This document shows positions 27,701-36,200 of a DNA stretch of 64,000 nt, piece by piece; position 1 is the first letter of the stretch, and every line of letters begins with the position of its first letter. Location of the stretch: NCBI RefSeq assembly GCF_014639535.1, contig NZ_BMGA01000002.1, positions 62,001-126,000 on the forward strand. The letters run 5' to 3'. The notes under the pieces were generated by a model. That model saw only the letters and a list, made by a program, of their open reading frames with translations. It was not told the DNA's origin and searched no databases. The position numbers were made by a program, and so were the translations under genes. The DNA is from Flavobacterium palustre (lineage in GTDB: Bacteria; Bacteroidota; Bacteroidia; Flavobacteriales; Flavobacteriaceae).

Positions 27701-28882
27701 TTATGATATTTTGGCGCAAATTAATACTATTTTATTATTATTCGCATCAGTAGTAAAAAAAGTATATAAATTTCCTCCGTCTTTGATTTTCCATTTTTTT
27801 CGAATGTTTTCCACTGTTTCGGGAAAATTACGAGTAGTTATATTGGATTGTTTTCCGCTTAAGTAGCTTTTCATTTCGTTTTTATTGTATGGAAAAGCAG
27901 CTGTGATTTCGAAAACCCTGCCCGGAAAATCTATAATTTCATCACGGGTGTACAAATGCGAATGTTTGTGCAATTTAGCTACATTATAATTAACTGCAAC
28001 CGCATCAAATCCACCTGATTTCATAATGGCACTGTTGGGTTCGAATAAATATTTTTTAGGCAAACTATAATCCGGAAAAACCGATTCCTGATTCATATTG
28101 AATTCAAAAGTATCAATAATTCCTTTGTTGATGTTGACCGTTTTCAAAGTGATTTCACCCTCGTAATCTTTGTGCAATTCCCATAAAAGTTCTTTTACTT
28201 CGTTTTCCAGGGCTACAATATGAATGGCTTTTACGTTTTTCAATTCCGATAATCCTGCCGAAAGATCCAATAAAGGTGCAGTTTTGATTAAAATAGCATT
28301 CGAATTTTCGAAATAAAAATCTAAATTTTCGGGAACATTAGGCAAGCAGTCTTTGAGCATAAAAACTTTGCCTTTGGCATCATTTCGTCTCGAAGGATCA
28401 ATGTAAATCCAATCCCATTTTCTATTTAATCTTTTTAAGGTTTCGAAGCTGTCACCGGCAAGGCATTCGATATTTTCAATATTAAGCTGTTCGAAATTGT
28501 GTTTGACAATTTCAGAAAGTTCGGGATTAATTTCACAATGCACTACCGATTTTATTTTGGAAGCAAAAAAAGAATCATCTACACCAAAACCTCCGGTTAA
28601 ATCAATCAGACTTTCTCCTGAAACAATGCTGGTTTTGTATAAAGCTGTTGGCTCGGAAGAGGTTTGTTCAACCGAAATTTTACCGGGATAAATGATGTTT
28701 TTGGTGTTAAACCAAGTAGGTAATTTGTCTTTAGCTTTGGTTTTGGCTTCAATTTGATTTAAAATCGAAATCCATTCTACATCAGGAAAAGGATTTTTTT
28801 GAAGGGCTAATTTCGAAATTGAAGTATTTATATTTTTGTTTATAAATTCCTGTATTGAAGGCTGTAAAATAGTCGAATCCAA
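27701..28882 (-). CDS. Class I SAM-dependent methyltransferase with THUMP-like domain
   Basis: A 393-residue protein. After an N-terminal helical part, the Rossmann-fold methyltransferase motif I is LIDLTGGFGVDDSFFA (about 128-143), with motif II in VVHCEINPELSE. At motif IV the catalytic loop reads IYIDPSRR in place of the DPPY/NPPY of N6-adenine or guanine-N2 enzymes. The C-terminal region (about 300-393) fits the small THUMP-like domain that follows this family. The substrate is unknown; rRNA or tRNA is likely. It starts 2 bases after the AI-2E-type gene and is followed after 3 bases by the secreted protein gene. Confidence 0.85.
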   Translation of the reverse strand: MDSTILQPSIQEFINKNINTSISKLALQKNPFPDVEWISILNQIEAKTKAKDKLPTWFNTKNIIYPGKISVEQTSSEPTALYKTSIVSGESLIDLTGGFGVDDSFFASKIKSVVHCEINPELSEIVKHNFEQLNIENIECLAGDSFETLKRLNRKWDWIYIDPSRRNDAKGKVFMLKDCLPNVPENLDFYFENSNAILIKTAPLLDLSAGLSELKNVKAIHIVALENEVKELLWELHKDYEGEITLKTVNINKGIIDTFEFNMNQESVFPDYSLPKKYLFEPNSAIMKSGGFDAVAVNYNVAKLHKHSHLYTRDEIIDFPGRVFEITAAFPYNKNEMKSYLSGKQSNITTRNFPETVENIRKKWKIKDGGNLYTFFTTDANNNKIVLICAKIS

Positions 28883-28884
28883 AC

Positions 28885-29976
28885 CTAAATATCTTTAGTT
28901 AGCAATTGAATGATTTTGTTCTCAGGAAGGAATTCTTTTCCAATAACTTTCAGAATGGTGTACAACGGAACAGCAATAATCATCCCTAAAATTCCCGAAA
29001 GAAATCCTGCAATCAAGATGATAAGAAAGATTTCTAAAGGATGCGAACTAACGCTTTTTGAAAAAATAACAGGTTGCGAAACATTATTGTCTATAATTTG
29101 AACAATCCAAAAACCGATTAATACATATATAGTTACAGGTAAAATTTCAGTTTGAAAATCGCTTCCTAAATAACTCAGCATCGTCAATAATGCTGCTAAT
29201 ACAGAAGCTATCAATGGACCGATGTACGGAATGATATTTAAAACCGCGCATAAAAAAGCAATAATTAAGGCATTTGGGATTCCAAAAATGATTAAAACAA
29301 TCAGGTATAAAAGGAATACAATGAATAATTGCAATAATAATCCAATAAAATAACGGGAAAGTAAGTCGTTGATTTTTTCGAAAGAGTTTAAAAATTGCTC
29401 CTCGTAATTATCGGGAATTAGTTTTTTTGCTCCGCGTAAAAAGAGTACTCTGTCCTTTAAAAAGAAAAAAGTAATGAATAATACCGAGCCTAATCCCACA
29501 CCAAAACTGCTGATGGTTCCCAGGATGCTATTTAGAAAATCAGGAATGAAAGTAAAGTTAATTTTAGAGGTGATATTAGCTTCTTTTAAAACTTTGGAAG
29601 AATCAATATTATGAGAATCCAGAAAAACTTTAATTTGATTGACTAATTCAGTTATGTTTTTCTCTATTTCAGCGGTATTAAGCAATGATAAATTTTGTCC
29701 TTGCGAAGAAACCAAAGGAACAAACATCAAAATAAATCCCATAATAATCAATACGAAAATAGTTACTGTGGTAATAGTTGCAAAGATATGGCTGAATTTG
29801 AGTCGTTTTTTAAAGAAACTTAAAATAGGTTTTCCAATCATTGTGAGAATTAGAGATACAACCAAATAAGTCAGTACAGTACTGATTTGATAGAGGAAAA
29901 ACAAAGTTAAACCGATAACGACTATGGTTAATAAAGCGCGAAGAATACCGTTAGAAATTGTTTTTGATGTAATCAT
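28885..29976 (-). CDS. AI-2E family permease
   Basis: A 363-residue polytopic inner-membrane protein of the AI-2E/PerM (UPF0118) family. There are about seven or eight hydrophobic segments, a central hydrophilic stretch (about 100-200), and the conserved IPNALIIAFLCAVLNIIPYIGPLIAS and LSGILGMIIAVPLYTILKVI regions. Despite the name, few members export AI-2; others are cation antiporters or have no known role. It lies 32 bases after the TrmH-type gene and 2 bases before the methyltransferase gene. Confidence 0.88.
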   Translation of the reverse strand: MITSKTISNGILRALLTIVVIGLTLFFLYQISTVLTYLVVSLILTMIGKPILSFFKKRLKFSHIFATITTVTIFVLIIMGFILMFVPLVSSQGQNLSLLNTAEIEKNITELVNQIKVFLDSHNIDSSKVLKEANITSKINFTFIPDFLNSILGTISSFGVGLGSVLFITFFFLKDRVLFLRGAKKLIPDNYEEQFLNSFEKINDLLSRYFIGLLLQLFIVFLLYLIVLIIFGIPNALIIAFLCAVLNIIPYIGPLIASVLAALLTMLSYLGSDFQTEILPVTIYVLIGFWIVQIIDNNVSQPVIFSKSVSSHPLEIFLIILIAGFLSGILGMIIAVPLYTILKVIGKEFLPENKIIQLLTKDI

Positions 29977-30008
29977 AGCCTTGTTTTAGTTTATAAAGAT
30001 AAAAAAAC

Positions 30009-30509
30009 TCAAATCATTTTTGAAGTAAATTCATAAAGCGCAATGCTTGCGGCCTGAACGACATTCATACTGCTGTTTTTGCCAAACATATTGATATGAA
30101 TATGCTTAGAAATAGCTAACAGTTCTTCGCTAACGCCATTGATTTCACTACCAATAATCAGTGCAATTTTTTTATCCGAAGGTAAAGTCAATTCTTTTAA
30201 AGTTTTGCTGGTGGATGTGATTTCTAACGAAATTATTTCATAATTATTCTCTTGTAGATATTCAATTAATGTATTGTTTTCCTCGATTACACTATAGGGG
30301 ATATGTAAATGAGTACTTCTACTGGTTTTGTTTATTTTTCTGAGGTTCAATGGAATGTCTTTTCCTGAAAAGATAATTTTTTCAATTCCAAAAGCCTCCC
30401 CAATTCTAAAAAGCGAACCGATATTCTGCTGGAAATAAATATTGTCACAAACCAAAGTTATGGGAAATTTTGTTGGTTCGAATTGATTTTCGTCGTGTGT
30501 TAATTGCAC
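30009..30509 (-). CDS. TrmH/SpoU-family RNA 2'-O-methyltransferase
   Basis: A compact SPOUT (knotted-fold) methyltransferase of 166 residues. Motif 1 is NIYFQQNIGSLFRIGEAFG, motif 2 is IALIIGSEINGVSEELL, and motif 3 is SMNVVQAASIALYEF, which forms the SAM-binding knot. No extra N-terminal RNA-binding domain is present, as in TrmL-sized enzymes. It methylates a ribose 2'-OH in tRNA or rRNA, but the site cannot be told. It starts 4 bases after the DUF4159 gene. Confidence 0.9.
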   Translation of the reverse strand: MQLTHDENQFEPTKFPITLVCDNIYFQQNIGSLFRIGEAFGIEKIIFSGKDIPLNLRKINKTSRSTHLHIPYSVIEENNTLIEYLQENNYEIISLEITSTSKTLKELTLPSDKKIALIIGSEINGVSEELLAISKHIHINMFGKNSSMNVVQAASIALYEFTSKMI

Positions 30510-30513
30510 CGGA

Positions 30514-31152
30514 TTAATTATTGAAAATGTAGTTAATAATATTAGCGCCCATTTTTAAGGCTTTTTCGCGAACAGTAATTGGGTCGTTATGGACTTCGGG
30601 ATCTTCCCAACCATCTCCTAAATCACATTCAAAAGTATATAGCAGTACTAATCGATTGTCAATAAAGATGCCAAAAGCCTGTGGGCGTTTGCCTTCGTGT
30701 TCGTGAATTTTAGGTAAACCATTGGAAAAAAGATATGGTTTTTGAAAAATAGCATGATTGGCAGGAATTTCGACTAAGGCTTTATCTGGGAATATTTTTT
30801 TGATTTCTCTTCGGATGTATTCATCCATTCCGTAATTGTCATCGATATGTAAAAAACCGCCGCCTTTTAAATATTTCTGAAGATTTTCAACATCAGAAGG
30901 ACTAAAAACCACGTTGCCGTGTCCGGTCATGTGGATAAAAGGATAAGCAAATAAATCAGGACTGCCGGGTTCTACCGTTGCGGGTTTTGGATTAATAGTT
31001 GTGTTGATATTGCTGTTGCAAAAACGGATCAGGTTAGGAAGCGAAGTAGGATTAGCATACCAATCGCCACCACCGCTGTATTTTACCAAGGCGATTTCCT
31101 GGGAAAAGGAAGCGAAAGAAGTAACTAAAAAGAGAAAAAATATTTTTTTCAT
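30514..31152 (-). CDS. DUF4159 family secreted protein
   Basis: A 212-residue protein with a signal peptide (MKKIFFLFLVTSFASFSQ). The mature protein matches the DUF4159 family: LIRFCNSNINTTINPKP, then FIHMTGHGNVVFSPSDVENLQKYL, GGFLHIDDNYG and the FTFECDLGDGWEDPEVHND end. The fold is flavodoxin-like and resembles glutamine amidotransferase/ThuA domains, but no catalytic triad is evident. It is part of the leftward run, 4 bases before the TrmH-type gene; a 27-bp inverted repeat separates it from rsmE upstream. Confidence 0.87.
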   Translation of the reverse strand: MKKIFFLFLVTSFASFSQEIALVKYSGGGDWYANPTSLPNLIRFCNSNINTTINPKPATVEPGSPDLFAYPFIHMTGHGNVVFSPSDVENLQKYLKGGGFLHIDDNYGMDEYIRREIKKIFPDKALVEIPANHAIFQKPYLFSNGLPKIHEHEGKRPQAFGIFIDNRLVLLYTFECDLGDGWEDPEVHNDPITVREKALKMGANIINYIFNN

Positions 31153-31170
31153 ATTGAATTTATATTTTTT

Positions 31171-31252
31171 GTCATTTCGACGAAGGAGAAATCACATTCA
31201 GAGAGCAACGAATTATAGATTCTTTATGTGATTTCTCCTTCGTCGAAATGAC
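31171..31252. repeat. Perfect 27-bp inverted repeat (dispersed Flavobacterium-type element)
   Basis: The arm GTCATTTCGACGAAGGAGAA... (31171-31197) returns as its exact complement ending ...CCTTCGTCGAAATGAC (31226-31252), with a 28-base spacer. It lies between rsmE and the DUF4159 gene inside a leftward operon, where the RNA would fold into a strong hairpin. Similar sequences recur in Flavobacterium intergenic regions as far as I recall. Confidence 0.85.
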
Positions 31253-31263
31253 ATGGTCGTGTT

Positions 31264-31977
31264 TTAATTAGCCGTTTCGTTAAAAAACACCACGCTATGA
31301 CAGGCAACCACAGCAGCTGTTTCGGTTCTTAATCTGGTATTTCCTAAAGAAACCGGAATGTAATTGTTTTCTAAAGCCAATGCAATTTCTTTAACCGAAA
31401 AATCCCCTTCAGGACCTATAAGTAAAGTAACATCTTCATTGGCTTTTAAAACCGATTTTAATGTTTTTTTATCGGTTTCTTCGCAGTGGGCAATCAATAA
31501 TTTACCGGTATTTTGTTTGTTGATGAATTCTTTAAAAGTTATAGCTTCGTTCAATTTTGGTAAGTAAGCTTCATTGCATTGTTTCAATGCCGATAAGATA
31601 ATTTTGTCAAATCGTTCTTTGTTTATGACTTTTCTCTCGGAACGATCACAAATAATAGGTGTGATTTCCTGAATACCAATTTCGGTTGCTTTTTCCAAAA
31701 ACCATTCGTAGCGGTCGTTCATTTTGGTAGGTGCTACGGCCAGATGTAAATGGAATCGGGGAGCTTCTTTTTTTTCAAAGGAATTAATTTGTACGGTACA
31801 TTTGTTATCGGAAGCTAAGGTTATTTCGCATTCAAATAAAAACCCCAATCCGTTGGTTACAAATAAAATATCTCCATCTTTTTTACGTAAAACTTTAATG
31901 ATGTGTTTACTCTCTTCTTTGTCGAAAGAAAAAGATTCCGTTTGTCCGTTAATAGTTGGATTGTAGAATAATTGCAT
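31264..31977 (-). CDS. rsmE: 16S rRNA (uracil-1498-N3)-methyltransferase
   Basis: RsmE methylates U1498 in helix 44 of 16S rRNA. The 237-residue protein has an N-terminal PUA-like domain (about 1-75, ending with the HLHLAVAPTKMNDRYEWFLEKATE entry into the second domain). The C-terminal SPOUT domain carries LLIGPEGDFSVKEIALA and the knot segment VSLGNTRLRTETAAVVA. It begins 3 bases after the tsaD stop, so tsaD and rsmE are co-transcribed. Confidence 0.95.
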   Translation of the reverse strand: MQLFYNPTINGQTESFSFDKEESKHIIKVLRKKDGDILFVTNGLGFLFECEITLASDNKCTVQINSFEKKEAPRFHLHLAVAPTKMNDRYEWFLEKATEIGIQEITPIICDRSERKVINKERFDKIILSALKQCNEAYLPKLNEAITFKEFINKQNTGKLLIAHCEETDKKTLKSVLKANEDVTLLIGPEGDFSVKEIALALENNYIPVSLGNTRLRTETAAVVACHSVVFFNETAN

Positions 31978-31980
31978 AGT

Positions 31981-33003
31981 TTAGAATTGAATTCGTGCTT
32001 TAGAAACTACCGAAGCATTTTCGAAATTTTGAGATAAAAACTTTTGATAACCTACAATTCCTATCATCGCAGCATTATCGGTAGTGTATTCAAATTTAGG
32101 GACAAAAGTTTTCCAACCGTATTTTGTTTCGGCTTCTTTCAGTGTGTTCCTAATTCCAGAATTGGCCGAAACACCACCTCCAATAGCGATTTGTTTAATA
32201 CCGGTTTCTTTTACGGCTAATTTTAATTTGTCCATTAAAATTTCGATAATGGTATATTGGATAGAGGCGCAAATATCGTTGATGTTCTCGTCAATGAAAT
32301 TTGGATTTTTTTGTTTCTCTTTTTGGATAAAATACAGGATTGCTGTTTTCAAACCGGAAAAACTAAAATCTAATCCCGGTACTTTAGGCTTGGTAAATGC
32401 AAAGGCTTTTGGGTTTCCTGACTGAGCATTTTTGTCAACTAAAGGACCGCCGGGATAAGGAAGTCCGAGGATTTTAGCTGTTTTGTCAAAAGCTTCTCCT
32501 ACGGCATCATCCGTAGTTTCGCCAATAATCGTCATGTCAAAAAAGTCGTTGACTTTTACAATTTGAGTGTGTCCGCCACTGATGGTTAAAGCCAGAAAAG
32601 GAAATTCGGGTTTGTTGTAACCTTCTTCATCAATAAAATGAGCCAAAATATGGGCGTGCATGTGATTGACTGCAATTAACGGAATTCCTAAAGCGAGTGC
32701 AATCGATTTGGCAAAAGAACTTCCCACCAACAGAGAACCCATAAGTCCCGGTCCTTGTGTGAAAGCAATTGCTGACAATTGTTCTTTTAGGATATTGGCT
32801 TTTTTCAAAGCGGCATCAATTACAGGTACAATATTTTGTTGGTGCGCACGTGAAGCCAGCTCAGGAACGACACCCCCGTATTGGTTATGAATAAGTTGAT
32901 TAGCAACAACATTTGACAGTACTTTGTCGTTACATAAAACAGCTGCGGCTGTGTCGTCACAAGAACTTTCGATAGCAAGAATATAAACCTCGGGATTTAG
33001 CAT
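31981..33003 (-). CDS. tsaD: tRNA N6-threonylcarbamoyladenosine synthase subunit TsaD
   Basis: TsaD transfers the threonylcarbamoyl group to A37 of ANN-decoding tRNAs (with TsaB and TsaE). I use the ATG at 33003, giving MLNPEVYILAIESSCDDT; the longer start 12 bases upstream adds MCLF and is less likely. The ASKHA-fold protein (340 residues) has metal ligands in VNHMHAHILAHF, the ISGGHTQI loop, and GGVSANSGIR near the C-terminus. It heads the leftward run and is divergent from tamB, with about 200 bases between them. Confidence 0.96.
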   Translation of the reverse strand: MLNPEVYILAIESSCDDTAAAVLCNDKVLSNVVANQLIHNQYGGVVPELASRAHQQNIVPVIDAALKKANILKEQLSAIAFTQGPGLMGSLLVGSSFAKSIALALGIPLIAVNHMHAHILAHFIDEEGYNKPEFPFLALTISGGHTQIVKVNDFFDMTIIGETTDDAVGEAFDKTAKILGLPYPGGPLVDKNAQSGNPKAFAFTKPKVPGLDFSFSGLKTAILYFIQKEKQKNPNFIDENINDICASIQYTIIEILMDKLKLAVKETGIKQIAIGGGVSANSGIRNTLKEAETKYGWKTFVPKFEYTTDNAAMIGIVGYQKFLSQNFENASVVSKARIQF

Positions 33004-33204
33004 AAAAAGGCACAAATTTTGGATTATCTTTTTAGAAACCGATTTTATTTTTTATAATTTTACGGCGCAGCCAAAATTAAAGAATTTTTATTAAAGGTTT
33101 CGCTCTTTCCTTGGGCAAAATAATATTTCATTACTATAATAGTAGAGCATATCAAAAAAACGATTAAAATAACTTCGAGTATAATTCTGGGGCTCATCAT
33201 TCTT

Positions 33205-36200
33205 TTGTTGATGCTCGGTATTGCTTTGTCGTTGCCTGCGGTTCAAACTAAAGTAGGTAAGTACCTCATGAACCGTATTAATAATGATTTTGGAACAAAT
33301 ATTAATATTGATAAAGTTAAAATTTCTGTTTTTGGTGGTGTGAAAATCCAAAATGTGTTGATTTTAGATCATCATAAGGATACTTTGATTTACACGAAGA
33401 TTTTGAATACGAATCTTTTGGATGTGAATGCAGTTTTAGAGGGCGATTTGATTTTTAAAACCATTCGTTTGAATGGGGTTTTGTTTGATATGAAAACCTA
33501 TAAAAACGAAAAGAAAACCAATATGGATGTTTTTATTGATGCTTTTGATTCAGGAAAACCACCCTCCGGTAAGCATACGCTTTTTATCTCCGATAAGGCT
33601 TATATCAATAATGCCCATTTCAGATTGTATGATTATAACAGAGCCAATCCAAAAGATGTTGACTTTAAAAAGGTTAATGCCGAATTGACTGATTTTAAAC
33701 TCTATGGACCAGATGTCGATATAAAAATCGATAAATTATCTTTTTTAGATCACCGTGGATTGTTTGTGACTGATTTAAGTACGGTTTTTAGTTATACCAA
33801 GAAAAAAATTCAGTTGAAAAAATTGGATTTAAAAACGCCTGAATCCGAAATAAAAGCTGAATTAGTATTGAATTATAAAATACAGGATTTTGCTCATTTT
33901 AATGACAAAGTAAAATGGGATTTAAAAATTCATTCGGCTTCGATAGCAAGCAATGATATTCGGCATTTTTATAATGAATTAAGCAGAAATCATTTTTTTT
34001 ACCTCAATAATACCGATGTTACAGGAACTTTAAACGATTTGTATATAGATCGTCTGCGTTTAGTGGCTTCGGATAAAACCCGAATGGAGGGAGCTATTAA
34101 TTTTAAAAATATTTTTGGAAAAGCGCATCAGCGATTTTATATGGATGGCAATTTTAGCCGAATCAATTCCAGTTATGATAATCTGGTGGCATTATTGCCT
34201 AATGTTCTTGGTGAAAAACTGCCGGTTGAATTAAAAACGCTGGGTTATTTCTGGATGGAAGGAAGCACGCAATTGACAGCAACAGCTATCGATGCTGCAT
34301 TCAATTTAAAATCGGAAATAGGAAGAGTGCAATCTGTTTTTTCGATGACTAATATTGATTTTATTGATAAAGCCGCTTATACCGGAAATGTAGTTTTTGA
34401 AGATTTTAGTGTGGGAACTTTTTTAAATCGAAAAGATTTAGGGAAAGTAAGCATGGATATAAATGTAGATGGTAAGGGATTCACGGAGAAATTTTTAAAT
34501 ACTCAGTTAAAAGGAACCATTAATACAATTGATTATAATAATTATAACTACAGCAATATTGTAGTTAATGGTAATTTTAAATTGCCTTATTACAAAGGTC
34601 AGATTTCGGTTAATGATCCTAATTTGGACATGGAATTTGATGGCTTAGTGGATTTGAGTACCAAAGAAAATAAATACGATTTCCATATTAATGTGGCTCA
34701 CGCCGACTTGAACAAGCTGAAATTTGTAAAAGACAGTATTTCAAATTTTAAAGGGGATGTGGTGGTACAGGTGACAGGAAATACCATTGAAAATTTACAA
34801 GGAAATATTTATATTAAAGAAACATCTTATCAAAATGTAAAAGATACTTATGTTTTTGATGATTTTAATATCAATTCCACTTTTGATGCACAAGGAATCC
34901 GAACCCTGACAATAGATTCTCCGGATATTGTTGAAGGAAAGGTGGTAGGACGTTTTCAGTTCAGTCAATTGGGAAGATTGGCTAAAAATTCACTTGGTAG
35001 TTTATATACTAATTTTAAGCCCGAAAAAGTTAATAAAGGACAGTTTTTAAGGTTTAATTTTACTGTTTACAGTAAGATTGTTGAGATTTTGTATCCCGAT
35101 GTTGCTTTGGCAACTAATACTGTTTTGAAGGGAAATATTAAATCAGAAGGTCAGGAATTTAAGATGAACTTCAATTCGCCTAAAATTATTTATGCTAAAA
35201 ATACTTTTGATAATATTCGGGTTTCAGTAGATAATAAAAATCCGTTGTACAATGCTTATGTGGAATTAGACAGTATTAAAACGCCTTATTATAAAATGCG
35301 TGACTTTAGTTTGATTAATATTACCACTAAAGATACTTTGTTGTTCCGTTCAGAGTTTAAAGGTGGTGAAAAAGGAGAAGATTATTTTAACCTGAACTTG
35401 TACCATACGATTGATGAGGATAATAATAATGTGGTTGGAATTAGTAAATCGGAAATGAAATTCAAAGAAAACTTATGGTATTTGAATCAGGAAGACGGCT
35501 CTGATAATAAAATCGTTTTTGATAAATCGTTTAAGAATTTCGATTTTGATAATATCATTTTATCACACGAAAATCAATCGGTGGCTTTGAATGGTACCAT
35601 CAAAGATAATCTGAATAAGGATTTAGAACTCAGTTTTGACGATATTGATTTGTATAAAATTACACCTTTGAGCAGCAAGTTTGTTTTTAACGGAAATTTA
35701 AACGGAGCTATTCATTTTAAACAAAATAATCAGATTTACAAACCAACAGCTTCGTTAACAGTTAATAAACTGAATATTAATAAAACAGATTTAGGTACTT
35801 TGAAGTTTGATATAGAAGGAGATCAAAATCTGGAAAAATTCAGTATTAATTCATATTTACAAAATGACAATATAGAGTCTTTTAATGCCAACGGAAGTTT
35901 TGAAATTGTAGATAAAAAAACAGTACTTGATTTAAAGCTGAAACTGGATAAGTTCAATTTAGGTGTTTTTAGTTCTTTAGGCGGCGATGTTTTATCTAAC
36001 ATCAGAGGATTTGTAACAGGGAATTCTATTATAACCGGAGATGTAAATAAACCAAAAATAAGTGGGCGATTATTTGTGGATAAGGCGGGAATGACTATTC
36101 CATATTTAAATGTGGATTATCAGTTAAGTGATCGTTCGGTTGTGGATTTGGTGGATGAAACTTTTTTGTTTAGAAATAATACCATTACAGATTCAAAATT

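Noticed and set aside
32084-32425. 113-codon ORF opposite tsaD
   Set aside because: Antisense shadow of a conserved gene without promoter or family likeness.
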